DNA of 64,000 nucleotides from Tricholoma matsutake (GCA_026075535.2 AP026549.1:5642001-5706000); one strand, 5' to 3'; positions 1 to 11,300 are shown, counted from the stretch's first letter. The notes: a model not told the origin generated them from the letters alone. A program made the numbers and translations.

Positions 1-464
1 AGTGCAGCTGAAAAACTTCAGCAATTAGAAAAACAACAACAGCGTGATAGTCAGCCTGAAACGGGTCACGTCCTTGGTATGTATCTCGCAAGAGCGGTAA
101 GTAGAACAAATATATTGACATGCATCTAGGTGGATACAAGGCTACTCTGAGCAGTACGTTAGTCTCGACGTTTATGCAGATGATGTAACTCAATAAGAGC
201 CTATGCTTTAGATCAAAAGACCTCGGAGGAGGCAAAAGCGCATGCGCGCGAGATTCTGAGCGCAGCCGGTTACAACTTGAATGAAGATACGGCGGATGAG
301 GAGCATGATATGCATGTTATGGCCGGCTACAAGGCAGCATTGACCAGTAAATCTTCTTATTTCTCCTGTTCCTCGATGCCAATGACTTGAAAACAGATCC
401 AAATGTATCCGAAGGGGCCAAACAACATGCAAGAGAATTTTTGAAGGAACATCATGCCCTTTGA
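1..464 (+). CDS. Con-6 family conidiation/stress protein, 5' partial
   Basis: The small Con-6 family (conidiation-specific protein 6 of Neurospora) consists of short hydrophilic proteins built from tandem repeats of about 30 residues; their biochemical role is not established. Reading exons 1-76, 130-153, 212-346 and 397-464 gives two repeats, each with a GYKA(T/A)L core followed by Asn, a Ser-Glu-(Glu/Gly)-Ala-Lys stretch and a His-Ala-Arg-Glu helix, ending in HHAL and a TGA at 462. All three introns (77-129, 154-211, 347-396) obey GT-AG, and translation stays open across them. The start codon lies left of the window, so the N-terminus is missing. Introns 2 and 3 split the equivalent Asn codon in the two repeats. 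The family call is strong; function is inherited from the family only. Confidence 0.85.
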
Positions 465-1383
465 AGTTTTTTTGAAAATTTCAAAGGGCCGATCTATAGT
501 ATATTCACTGTATTTTTAGCAATCTTGTCTATTCTGCTGAAAAGGTAGCGGCGCACTGCGTTATGATCTGTCAATAAATGCACAGCGTTATCATCTGCCC
601 AAAGCATTGCTCGGAACGACGATACGACTCAGTCACTGAGTGCGTTCGTTACAAACCTTCTATTATGAGATGTGAAGATTCATCCTCTACACTGGCCTCT
701 GATGTTCTTGACCTGCGCCAGCTCGTGAACTTCGCCGAACCACTCTTTTTGCCTATGGAGTCGGATGCAGGGATCATGGGCATTGTCCTGAACTTTCTAC
801 GCCGCCTGTGACAATCGCGCTTGCATAGTGTGGTTGTACTAAGAGAAGTAAACCTCGATGGAGACCGCCGTTATAGTGCATAAATCGGAACTTGAACACG
901 TGGGCTGGTTGTCATACCTATATTCCTGTTTCTGGACGACAAGACAGCTGTAGAAGTACCGTCAGTGACTCGAAAAAATAGGTCACACGACCGTGCCAAC
1001 GCATATGGCGGTTTCACGCATTCTGGACAAAATCTGTCGTTAAAGTTTTAGTCCCACATTCTTCTCTTTAAGCATCACCGGAGGACTGCTGAGTGCTGCT
1101 GTTGGGTGGAGATGGGAAGTATTTAGACAAGCTGAAGGGAGATAAAATGCTAAACATGTCAACTTGGACGCCCCGCGATCATCGGCACACATTATCAGCG
1201 GGTACCTTGAAGTTATGTAATCAAGAAGGAGATGTAAATATAGCCGCATGATTAAAACTCCGCCTCCCACATCCTTGATATTTTCTTTCAGTGTTTAGCG
1301 CCTTCGTAGCTAACGCAAACCTCACACTCTTTCAACCCAACTTTCTTTTCCTAGTCCATTCCTTTCGACACATATCCGCGAGA
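465..1383. other. intergenic region without recognisable gene
   Basis: About 0.9 kb between the Con-6 gene and the GPI-protein gene. The open frames here are short, lack splice-supported extensions and resemble no family I know. It presumably holds the Con-6 3' end and the promoter of the next gene; a CT-rich stretch just before 1384 fits a fungal core promoter. Confidence 0.5.
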
Positions 1384-2260
1384 ATGATGCTTACTACACC
1401 CCTCGTCCTGCTCGCACTTTCTGCTGGGACCCTTGCCAGTGTTTTTGTACGTGATACGATGATAATGCAGGCAATAACTGACGCTGAAAATCTACACAAA
1501 AGGTCACGTCTCCTGTTGCCTCTACGACCTTCACTGGAGGCCAACCATGCAACATCTCATGGAAAGACGACGGAAGTTCGCCCTCATTAGCCTTGTTTGG
1601 ACCAGCGAAAGTTTCTATTTATGCAGGAAATGCTCAAGAGCAGGTAACCTATTTCTGATGTTGCAGCAATATTGTCGTGCCTGGTTTGATCATCCTAACT
1701 CGCTCGCTGACCGTTTCTTACACAGACTCTCCTCCAGTTGATCGCTCCTGCTGCCAATGTGTCGGCTAATTCTTCCATCTCGTTCGTCGTAGACCCTAAG
1801 ATAGGACCCAACAGCAATAAATAGTATGTTTCTTCATGTCTCCTCCGAATAAGCAATAACCTGATGTCTAGCTTCATCCGTTTTGAATCTCTCAACGAGA
1901 AGGATCCCAAATTGCCACAATATCCTGCTCTTGCCTTCTCAGCGCAGTTCGCGTAAGATGTTGCCCTGCTTATTCATCAACGCACGCTCATATGTTTCCC
2001 GCAGTCTGAATGGTATGTCAGGCCAGTTCACCCCGCAAGTTTCATCAGAGATTGCCGGCCAATCCACGGCCCCTCTTGCTGGAGCAACGTCGGCACCCTC
2101 CCAATCTGGTTCCGCGACTTCCACGACAACTAGCAGATCTTCTTCGAGCACAACGTCTGCGAGGAGCACAGCTAGCTCTTCTAGCAATGGGGCTGTCAAC
2201 ATTAAGGCGGGGTGGCTTGGTGTCCTTGTCGGAGCGGCTGTCGGTTCTGCCATCTTCTGA
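1384..2260 (+). CDS. Ser/Thr-rich GPI-anchored cell-surface protein with Kre9/KNH-like N-terminal domain
   Basis: Five exons (1384-1446, 1503-1643, 1726-1823, 1872-1952, 2005-2260) joined at GT-AG introns give a 212-residue protein. Residues 1-20 form a signal peptide (hydrophobic Leu/Ala core). About residues 22-120 resemble the Ig-like Kre9/KNH domain (Pfam family PF10342): a T-F-T-G-G-Q-P-C-N-I-S-W start, a Y-A-G-N middle, and an F-V-V-D-P then F-I-R-F-E end. Then comes a long Ser/Thr/Ala linker that would be O-glycosylated, and a hydrophobic C-terminus (about residues 190-212, Gly/Ala/Val-rich) typical of a GPI-anchor signal. The protein should be secreted and tethered at the plasma membrane or wall, where relatives are linked to glucan assembly. 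The exact role is not shown by the sequence. The start chosen is the first ATG of an ATG-ATG pair, directly before the signal peptide. Confidence 0.85.
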
Positions 2261-3059
2261 TCGTGATCTTTTGGTTTACGGGTTCCTTTTCAATTTTTGG
2301 TTATACCTTAAGGATACAGCATCCTGTAGAGTGTCTGTTCCGTTTAATCCGACCCAGCTCACCCCATCTGTTCCCGCCACCATGTTCGTGACTATCAATG
2401 TCTCACCGATGTGGTTTCCGTAGGGCCACTTAGGATTAGCTATCTTACATTCGTTACACACATGGTCAATTGGATCATCTCCTGAGCATCATTGGTACCT
2501 TGCTGGTAAGCAACACCCACATCGGGAACAACAAATTTTCAGATCAATTGAAAACCTTGCCGAAAACAATAGTTTCAGTGATGTGACTGAAATTGGACCT
2601 TTTTTGGACGACCCTAAACTAGGAAAAACCTCATTTCGGTCCTCCCAAGATATTTAGTTTCAGTCACTTTACTAAAACAACACAAACTTCAGCTGACCTG
2701 AAAACCTCCCAATGTGGTCTGACAGGCAGATTGATACCTTTGTTTGACTTAGGGCTGGGAAATTTTTGGACAGTTGACTCATTCATAACAGCTCATAACA
2801 GTTCATAACCTGCACCCCTTCTGTCATCGTAGGGAGCTATGGGTTTTCAGGGATCATGTGGTTCCTGGTATTTTTCTGTGGTAATGTATTATTAATGAGA
2901 AAAATCAATTATACGAGTAGAAACAAGGGAATGAGTCTTGTCCAAGAGTATTTGAAGCTCAGAAGAGCCTAAATGTGCCACAGGATCATGGCTGAAGCCA
3001 TCAATGTATCTGTTGAGTCTTGATGACCAAGTCAGTGCTGTCTGAAAGGATGTTCACTG
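2261..3059. other. intergenic region without recognisable gene
   Basis: No coding region can be supported. A 20-base imperfect inverted repeat (arms TTTCAGT/ACTGAAA) lies at 2573-2592, and a related TTTCAGTCAC motif recurs near 2660, so a degraded short repeat is possible. Composition becomes AT-rich towards the transposon island. Confidence 0.4.
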
Positions 3060-3498
3060 AGGGTGTCAATAATCTGGTTTATAAGGCTCCAACCATTTAG
3101 TTTACATTTACTTGATTGAAGGTCAAGTATACATAAACAGTAGCCTAAATGGTATACCCATCTATATATCATTAATTTAATTTAATTTTCTCTCCAGTTT
3201 ATACTCTGATTGTGGTGTACCATATGTACAGTGTTATATACTGTTGTTTATCTATTCGTGGCATACAGAGTGGTACCCATGACCTGGATGAACCCCTATG
3301 TATATTAATTTTGTACCTAACATCTTTGAGTTCCTTAACTCTGCTTATGGAAGGATGATGAGGCATCCAACACTAAGGTGTCACAGAAGTAAAGTGGAAC
3401 AGATTGTATTGTTCATGGTATGAGATAAGGATACAATGTGCAGTTTGTAGTAGTTATAAATGGTATGTATGTGTATTAGGTAAGAGGTACTCTTACAC
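3060..3498 (-). repeat. putative LTR of the old minus-strand gypsy relic
   Basis: Read on the minus strand, this starts TGTAAGAGTACCTCTTACC just after the chromodomain reading frame ends, which is where the 3' LTR of a gypsy element would lie. It contains TATA-like stretches (near 3185-3240). The distal end is not defined because no second copy or duplication was found. The first 29 bases match the sequence at 14391 on the minus strand and then diverge. Confidence 0.4.
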
Positions 3499-3504
3499 TC
3501 TCCC

Positions 3505-4825
3505 ATGTATTGAAAAAATTTGCCTATGGTGCCATCTTGAGCCAGTTTGTGTATGCCTCAGTATTGGTGAATTCACGACGTGGTAGCTATAAGTTGGCCT
3601 CAGGTCTGTATCCTAGCCATCTGACTAGGAACTGTTTTCTGTGCCCACAAGTATGTTGGTCCATGATTCTGTCGATGAAGTATTCAGTTTCACCTTCTGC
3701 TGTTACTATAGGTCTGGGACATTCGAGAGGGCAGGATGGGAACTTGGGTCATTTTCCATGAATGGGCAAAGTAAGGATGAGTGGAATGTTCTGTGGATTT
3801 TGGTCACCTCAGGGAGTAGTAGAGAGTATGTGGATGAATCAGGGTAAGCTCAGATCACTTTGAAAGGACCATCAAATCTGGGCATGAACTTGGCCATGCA
3901 GCCATCTTTTGCTTGCATGTATTCTTGTTGTCTGTGCTGTTGCCAGCAGCACATGGTTGCCTACTCTGAACATTGGATCTGGTGAATGGTCTTTGTTAGC
4001 TTGGAATGCTTGGCTTATCTTGGCTGCTGTCAGTGAGTCTTTCATATCCAGGATATCATTCATCAATTGGTTGATCATGGTTTGTGCAGTTTCTTCACCA
4101 TCTGAAGTGGGTGTGTGGGTCTTTGCATTGTTGTCCATGGGTCCAGGAGTTGTTGGATTGTGATAAGTCTCCTGCAGGGATGAGAGGGGGTGAGTGTGCA
4201 TATTTGAGCATGAAGGGGGTGAAGCTGGTAGACACATTTACCATGTTCATAATATCAAACTGCACTTTTGGCAGGGCCTTGGCCCAGCCAATTTGTTTGC
4301 ATTCTACATGAAATCTCAGCACTTGGACTATGGTCTTGTTAGAGTGCTCTGATGCACCATCCATCTGGGGGTGATAGGCTGTTTGCATTTTGTGTTTGAT
4401 GCTGGACAGTTTCATTAAGGCCTTCCAGAAAAGGGAGATGAAAAGTTTATCACAGTCAGTTATTAGTTTGAGGGGACAGCCATTTTTGCAAAACCATTTA
4501 TTGGAGAAGATCATTGTGAATTCTTCAGCTGTCATGTTTGTGTTGCAAGGGGCTAGTTGGATATCTGTGCCAAGTCTGTCTATCATGGTAACAATGGCAT
4601 TGAAGCCATCATTTTTTAGGGAGTGGTCCCACAAAGTCAACTGGCACTGAGTCAAACTGTTTGTTGGATACTGGTAAGGGATGAAGCAGACCAGTAGGTC
4701 TCACAGTTCAGTTTTTGTTGTGTTGGCAATTTGTGCATGAGGGTACATATGTGTTGACAAGATCCCTGTGCATGTTGGGCCAGTGTATGATTAGCCTTGA
4801 TCCCTGTAATTTACCCTCCCCCACC
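3505..4825 (-). pseudogene. Ty3/gypsy integrase-chromodomain fragment (old chromovirus)
   Basis: In the minus direction the conceptual translation gives a zinc-binding tail (WPNMHRDL then CTNCQ), PLHPLPV, an integrase core with its first Asp in PVDFVGPL and a second in LITDCDKLF, the YHPQMDGASEHSN region (the catalytic Glu position holds Ala-Ser-Glu in shifted spacing), the KVGDxV-like segment, HRTFHSSLL, and finally a chromodomain (EYFIDRIMD, QFLVRWLGY, ANLWLPRREF-type end near 3540-3720). Several stops and frame changes are present and there is no RT upstream, so it is dead. The upstream part of the same pol is probably the fragment at 13588-13960. Confidence 0.8.
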
Positions 4826-4904
4826 TATTCTGATCAGATTCCAGTTATTCCAGTTATTCTGACCAGATTCCGGTTACTCCAGATGCTCAACTTAGAGTAT
4901 ATAC

Positions 4905-5055
4905 TCTAATGGATAGTCAAATTTTGAGTCTTAAGTTGTCAAAGTGCCTACAAAATATATTTGTGCAGAGTAAGGATTGAACTCAAGGCATGTTGATGAG
5001 AGTGATCACATGACAAACCAAACATGTGTGCTTAACCAGTTGAGCCACAGGAGAA
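4905..5055 (-). repeat. tRNA-derived SINE-like element
   Basis: On the minus strand a polymerase III A-box-like stretch (TGGCTCAACTGGTTAAG, about 5053-5036) is followed about 60 bases later by a B-box-like stretch (GAGTTCAATCC, about 4985-4975). The cloverleaf is not preserved, so this is a tRNA-derived repeat head and not a tRNA gene. Its 3' limit is a guess. Confidence 0.5.
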
Positions 5056-5139
5056 TTATTAGTTGGTAATATAAGGTTTATTCATGACACTCAAACTCAC
5101 AACTCTAATTTTTTTTTTGAAGTAATTAAGATCAAATTT

Positions 5140-6320
5140 TTTTGATTAACCACATCCCTCATGTTGAATGTGAGGGAGTGGGGATGATTGTGATTACATA
5201 CATAAACAAAAAATCCTCCCTCTCACAAGATGTGAGAGGGAGTTTTATTTATATACATAAAAAGCTAACCCCTCATGTTTGGTGTGAGGGGGGAGGTAAA
5301 AATGTGAAGAAAAAAATCCCTCCCCCACACAAAATGGGGGAGGGGGGGCACAATAGTAATAAATAATTAAAAGTACAAAAAAATCCCTCCCCACATGAAG
5401 TGCAGGGGAGGGGGAGGGGATGTGACCCCACTGTGCTAGGTGTGTTGTCTGTCATTCCACCCATGATCCACCCCACGAGCAGTTGATCATGAGGCTGGGG
5501 GTGGGTGGCTTGTCATTGTTGTTGTTCCACCCATGATCCACCCAACGAGCAGTTGCTCATGAGGCTGGGGGTGGTGTGTCATCATTGTCTCCTGTCCCTG
5601 TGCCTGGGCATCATTCCACCCATGATCCACCCCACAAGCAGTTGCTTGTGAGGCTGGGGGTGGGTGGCTTGTTGTCATTCATTGCCATTGTTCCCCATTT
5701 GGATTTCTGTTTTTTTTTTTTTTTTGGGGGGGGGGTGTTTGGGTGCATCAGTGCAAGGTGGCACAAGTACAGAGGTTGGTGGGTGCTTACTAGGCAGGTA
5801 CCCCCCTTCTGGGGTCTCCTGGCATCTCTCTGCACCCTTCTAGCCCATGTCAACAGCCTCACATCCCATTTGAACGGGGAGGAGGGGATTGGGTGGGTGT
5901 GGGTGTGGGTTGCACATTTTTCATTGTGGCAGGTCGTCCCCAGTAGTATACAACCTAAAAAGCAATAAAATACAATTAGTTGATTGATAAAACAAAAAGC
6001 AAAAAAAGAAGAAAAGAAAAACTTATCTATGGCCCAAACAACAGTTGCCATCGTTTGGGCCTGCATTATATCCAGTCAGCTTGTTTGAAGGTGGTGGTGA
6101 TGGTGGGAGTGGGCGTGGGAGTGCTGGTGGTGGGTGTGCATGCAGTGGTGATGGTAGAGTGGAGAGGAGGAGGAGGCAGCTTTGACAATGGTGGTGGTGG
6201 TTGTGAGCTGGCAGTCACATGTCATGTGTCATGCAATGCATGCGGCTATGCATATGGCTGGTTACTATGCCCTTAATTGGGTAATAAAGGTATTAAAGGG
6301 TAATAAAGGTATTAAATGTA
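5140..6320. repeat. hairpin-rich repeat region, homologous to 30530-31440
   Basis: From 5148 to 5430 at least five consecutive short inverted repeats occur (for example CTCCCTCTCACA / TGTGAGAGGGAG at about 5216-5244 and TCCCTCA / TGAGGGA at about 5153-5176). At 5455-5670 three copies of a roughly 50-base unit (CCACCCATGATCCACCC, then GAGCAGTTGCTCATGAG) follow. A palindrome GGCCCAAAC/GTTTGGGCC lies at 6031-6061. The second copy inside the hAT element at 30286 has the same palindrome near 31253-31285 and similar purine/T tracts. No coding capacity is credible. Confidence 0.65.
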
Positions 6321-6324
6321 GGTA

Positions 6325-6440
6325 GGAATAAATCCTTGGTAGATCAGTGGTTAAGTGTGTTGTTCTGTGTGTAGACCCATGTAGACCCAAGGTCGAGTGT
6401 TCAATTCTTGCTGTATGTAAAACTTTTATTTGGGAAAGCA
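6325..6440 (+). repeat. tRNA-derived SINE-like element
   Basis: An A-box-like stretch (TAGATCAGTGGTTAAG at about 6339) and a B-box-like stretch (GAGTGTTCAATTC at about 6393) are spaced as in a tRNA, but no cloverleaf forms. It lies just upstream of the ATTCCAG repeats and of gypsy A. Confidence 0.5.
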
Positions 6441-6507
6441 CGTGCATTCCAGTTATTCTGGTTATTCCAGTTAGTCCATGCATTCCGGTTAGTCCAGTTG
6501 TGATGAG

Positions 6508-7222
6508 TGTTACAATTTTGCTATCTGGACCCGCAAGACCAGGCACTTCATTTTTCCTTTCTGACACGACATGACTCACTTCCGATGGAGACACCCCCTG
6601 ATCTGACTCCTGTCGATTGACATGCTGCGCCGCAGTATTCTGTGATGTCGGACTCCGTGACATTGGACTCCTTGACATCAGACCCTTGATATCAGATCTG
6701 TGACATCGGACGCCTCATGCTTGGCATGAGGGTTATTTGCTATTGTTCTTTGACATGCTGCGCTGTAGCACTCCATGACATTGGACGCCTCATGCTAGGC
6801 ATGAGGCTTACTGTTCTATTGTCCCTTCTATATTTACTTGACAAGGATCTCATATTCCGATTGGACGATAGACATTCTCTGAACCGTACATAAGCTACAG
6901 TAATACTGCTTGTATTCCCTAGCTTGACCTAATTCAATCAATGGTCTTAGACTCAACCAGAACACTCAACAGCTTAGGAAGCCCCTAGTTGTGATAACTC
7001 GAACTCAACAATTGGAAAGCCTCCAACTGTGATACATGAACCGATGGTCTACTCAGAAAGCCTCTGAGTGCAGATAGCCGTAACAACTTGAGGAAGTACC
7101 CAAGTGAAGGCCAGAAGCCTGATACACTAGGAAAGCCTCCTAGTGTGATACCGATATAGTTGGAAAGCCTCCAACTGTGACATACAAAGCCAAGGCTGAG
7201 TTAAAGACCTATAGTCTTAACA
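6508..7222 (+). repeat. 5' LTR of gypsy A
   Basis: Starts TGTTACAATT and ends CTTAACA; 715 bp, the same length as its partner. A TATA-like ACATAAG (TATATAAG in the partner) lies about 32 bases before AGCTTGACCT at 6921-6930, the inferred transcript 5' end. The 3' half is full of short inverted GGAAAGCCTCC-type repeats. By eye it differs from the 3' LTR at about 27 positions, all transitions. Confidence 0.95.
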
Positions 7223-7224
7223 AA

Positions 7225-7234
7225 AGGTCAAGCT
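7225..7234 (+). promoter_or_regulatory. primer-binding site of gypsy A (self-priming type)
   Basis: AGGTCAAGCT lies two bases after the 5' LTR and is the exact reverse complement of AGCTTGACCT at 6921-6930, the inferred RNA 5' end. There is no match to a tRNA 3' end, which would need TGG. This is the arrangement of Tf1 self-priming. Confidence 0.75.
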
Positions 7235-7502
7235 GATCTATGCAGTCCACCTACCTAGGTGCAGACACAACATCTTTCAGACAAAGCCCAGACAGACCTC
7301 CAACCGGAGCATCATCATCAGGAAGCTGCGGTATAGATACCAGGGTCGACTAGTACGATACTCGGAACCAGCACAGAAGTGGTTCTCAAGGAGAACCAGT
7401 GATGAAGAACCCCAATACCTCGACGAAGAGGATTTTAGATCCTTTGATAAAGAAGACACTCCAGAACAAGATCCAGTCTCCCTATCCGATGACAATGCCA
7501 AC

Positions 7503-8354
7503 ATGTCTACTGAACCCACCACGTTGACCAAAGAAATCAGAATCCAAACCCCGTCCGACTTCACAGGGGACTGAACGAGAACTGCAAAGTTCCTACAAGA
7601 AGTGAAGCTCTATCTAAGAGTGAACCATGGGATCTATGACAGCGACGAGAAGAAGATCATCTTCGCACTGTTATTCATGAATGGAGGAACCGCCGCACCC
7701 TGGGCACAAACATGGGCAGAAAAGGAAGACCTAGGAACTTGGTCGAGCTTTGAAACAGCACTCAAGTTAGCGTTCACACCAATTGACGAAGCTGGCAGAG
7801 CCAGAACAGAGATGAAGACATTGAAGCAGGGACAGGACCTGGAGGATTACATTGCGCAATTCTGAATCCTGTGAGAAAAGGCAGGAATCAATGACAATAC
7901 CGCCCTGATCGAACTCTTTATGGATGGGTTAAACCCCAAACTCCTCGAAAGAGTATTCAACATGGAAACAATCCCCACAACCTTAGAGGGGATGATCAAT
8001 GCTGCCTCCAAGTACGATGGACAGTGGAGGAGAGCAAAAGCAATAACAGGAAAGCTACAGGAGACCTGGGCAAAGAAGCCCCCAGGCTCCAAAGCAAAGG
8101 AGACCCCACTCGAAATCAATCGACTCTCAAATCAAGAGAGGGTCGATCACATGAAGAAAGGGCTGTGCTTTGTGTGCCACCAACCTGGACACAGAGCAAC
8201 CGAACACAAGAAAGGGGAAGCAAGGACCGAGAACCAGTCATTCCCGAAGAAGAAAGGTGAAGAAGCCTACTCAAAGATCCAAGCAATCATAAAAGGCCTC
8301 GACGAAGAAGACAGGACAAGGGCTCTTGCTGCAATCAAGGACGAGGGTTTTTAA
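7503..8354 (+). pseudogene. gag of gypsy A
   Basis: Starts MSTEP at 7503. It contains the capsid-like stretch KLYLRVNHGIYD, APWAQTWAEKE and the ELFMDGLNPKLLERVFNME segment, then a zinc knuckle CFVCHQPGHRATEH, where the last ligand is His and not Cys, and ends at DEGF-stop. In-frame TGA stops at 7572, 7863 and 7872 interrupt it. Element B has CAA or CGA at the corresponding sites. The frame leads into pol through the -1 signal at 8345. Confidence 0.85.
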
Positions 8355-8386
8355 AGAGGTGGCCTGCCTCGATGCCAGGTACCACC
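8345..8386 (+). promoter_or_regulatory. putative -1 frameshift signal between gag and pol (element A)
   Basis: The last gag codons read GAG GGT TTT TAA, making the heptamer G-GGT-TTT (8345-8351) right before the stop. Six bases later GGTGGCCTG (8358-8366) can pair with CAGG and CCACC (8376-8379, 8382-8386), with a two-base TA bulge. Slipping -1 reads straight into the protease frame. The same arrangement exists in element B. Confidence 0.7.
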
Positions 8387-11300
8387 GAACTTTCCGTTAG
8401 CTCTGTATTACTAGCCACTTTGAAGGATCAATCTATGCATTTAGATGTCAAGGTGCTAGGAACAAACGGAAAGAAAGCCATCGAAACCAAAGCCCTACTC
8501 GACTCAGGAGCGGGAGGAATATTCATGAGCCATGAGTTCGCAGAAGAAAACAGACTCAAACTGCACCCCTTGGAAAGAATCATCAAGGTGAAGAACGTGG
8601 ATGGAACCCCAAACAAGAAAGGGGAAATCTCCCAATATGCCAGGGGACTGCTAACGATCAACGGGCGATCGTTCCCGATGACCTTCCTCATTGTGGGATT
8701 GGGAGGAGAATCAATCATCCTGGGCCTGCCATGGCTCAGAAAGATTAATCCAGTAATCGACTGGAAGATTGGAACCTTCCAATTCAGGACAAAGAATGGG
8801 AATTATCCAGAACTCCCGCATGGGAAAGGAAGAACCCTCATCGGAAGGGTGCAAACTGAGAAACCCAACGAAGGGTACCATTCATGGCGCCAGAGGGGAA
8901 CCAAAAAGAGGAAAGACCCCCTAGACATGACAAAAGAAGAGAAACAGGCATGGTGCCAAAGAATAGTCACCAAGGCAAAGGTGATGGGAGGAGTCCTCCA
9001 CACCGAACCAAGATAAAACAAAATGCCCACCAAAACCAGAAGGGCAACAATAGAAGAAGTAAACAATGAAGAGATCGCAGTCATGACTCTTCAAAATGCG
9101 GAGCCCATTGGGCCACAGGACGAAGAAGACACTGGGAAGGAAAACCCAGCACAGGCAAACCACGAACAGGCAACAGAACAGGCAACAGAACAACTGAAAG
9201 AGACACCCAAACTAAGGATCAAAGACAACGAGCTACTGGTTGCCTACATCCGAGGAGAACCTGTCATTGGTATATTCAAACTGACTAAAACCCCATTGAC
9301 GGAAGAATACGATGAGCCAAGACACTCATACTCTCAATCGACAAGGAAAATCTCTCGGCTCGTAAAGGCAAAAGGAACACCGCGATACGTCTATGGGCAA
9401 AACATCTGACACATCTAAAGGAAAGAGACCAGGAACAGAAAACCCTGGACGAACTACTCCCAGAACAGTACAAAGAATACTGATGGATATTTGAGAAGGA
9501 AGCATCAGAGAGATTCCCAGAATCAAGACCCTGGGATCATGCAATTGATCTCAAATTGGACTTTGTGGCAAAAGATTGCAAGGTATACCCGCTCTCACCT
9601 GCAGAACAGAAGAAACTCGACGAGTTCCTCAATGAGAGCCTGGAAAAAGGATACATCCGATCATCAAAATCGCCCATGGCCTCCCCATTCTTCTTTGTCG
9701 CAAAGAAGGACTCGGATGCCCTGAGACCATGTCAGGATTACAGGTACTTGAATAACGGCATGATCAAGAACACCTACCTGCTACCATTGGTAGGAGACCT
9801 GTTAGACAAACTAAGAGGGGCAAAGTGGTTCACGAAGTTAGACATCCAATGGGGATACCACAATGTTGGAATCAAGGACGGCGACCAATGGAAGGCAGCC
9901 TTCAAGACAAACAGAAGGCTGTTCAAACCAATGGTAATGTTCTTTGGATTATGCAACTCACTGGCAACATTCCAAGCAATGATGAACAAGATTTTCTGTG
10001 ACATGATCGGAGAAGGATGGCTTGTAATTTACATGGACGACATCCTGATATTCTCCAAAGACCAGAATGAACACCAGGAAAGGACAAAAAGGGTGCTGCA
10101 AAGACTAGCAGAAAACAACCTATACCTGAAACCAGAGAAGTGCAAGTTTGATGTCCACAAAGTGGAATTCTTGGGTCTGATCATCCGGCCCAACAAGATT
10201 GCGATGGACAACACAAAGCTGGCAGGTATACAAGATTGGCCCACCCCGGCAAATGTAAAGGCAGTTAGATCCTTCCTAGGATTCGGGAACTTCTACAGGA
10301 AGTTCATTGGACATTTTGTGGAGACAAGCAGGCCGCTAAATGAACTAACCAAGAAGAACAAAACATTCAACTGGACAACGGAGTGCGAACAGGCTTTTCA
10401 AACACTAAAAAGGAAGTTTGCAAAGGCCCCAGTACTACTGATGCCAGACCCGACAAAGCCATTCACAATCAAATCTGACGTCTCAAAACATGCTACAGGA
10501 GGAGTGCTGAGACAGAGGGACATGAATGGGGACTGGCACCCATGCGGATACATATCGCATGCGCTAACACCAATGGAATGGAACTACGAGATTTACGACA
10601 GGGAGCTACTAGTGATAATACGATTGCTAGAAACCTGGAGACACTACCTAGTGGGTTCAGAACACCCGGTGTTAATCCTGTCGGATCACAAGAACTTGAC
10701 GTACTTCTGAACGGCGCAGAAACTGAACAGACGACAGGCAAGATGGAGCCTATTCCTATCAGAATTCGACTTGCAAATCATCCATGTGCCTGGATCACAG
10801 ATGGTGCAGAGCGATGCATTGTCATGGAGAGCGGATCACGTACCAGAAGAAGACAACGACAATGAAGACATCACAATGTTACCTGAAACAGTATTCGTGA
10901 AGTTCATTGATACGGAAGTTCATGATCTACTTGCGGGTAGTATCATGAAAGACAATCTGGTAAAGAGCACAATCAAAGTGCTAAAGACAAAAGGAACCCC
11001 GCTGATAAAGTCGGCATTGGAAGATTGGAAAATAGAGGACGGCCTTCTATTTTTTCGAGACAGGTGCTATGTCCCGGACAATGGAGATCTACAGAAGAAG
11101 CTGGTGCAAAAATACCATGAAGGAGTAACCAGCGGACACCTGGGACAATGGCAGACAACTGAAATGGTTAGGAGAGACTACTGGTGGCCAGGAATGATGA
11201 CATACATCAAAAACTACGTTGCTGGATGCACAACATGCCAGCAAATGAAGTTCAACACCCACCCGATGACACTGCCTCTACAACCAATTAAATCTGAAGT

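Noticed and set aside
9023..9409. Separate Glu-rich ORF between protease and RT of element A
   Set aside because: Same frame as the protease and aligned with an uninterrupted linker in element B; it is part of pol cut off by a nonsense codon.
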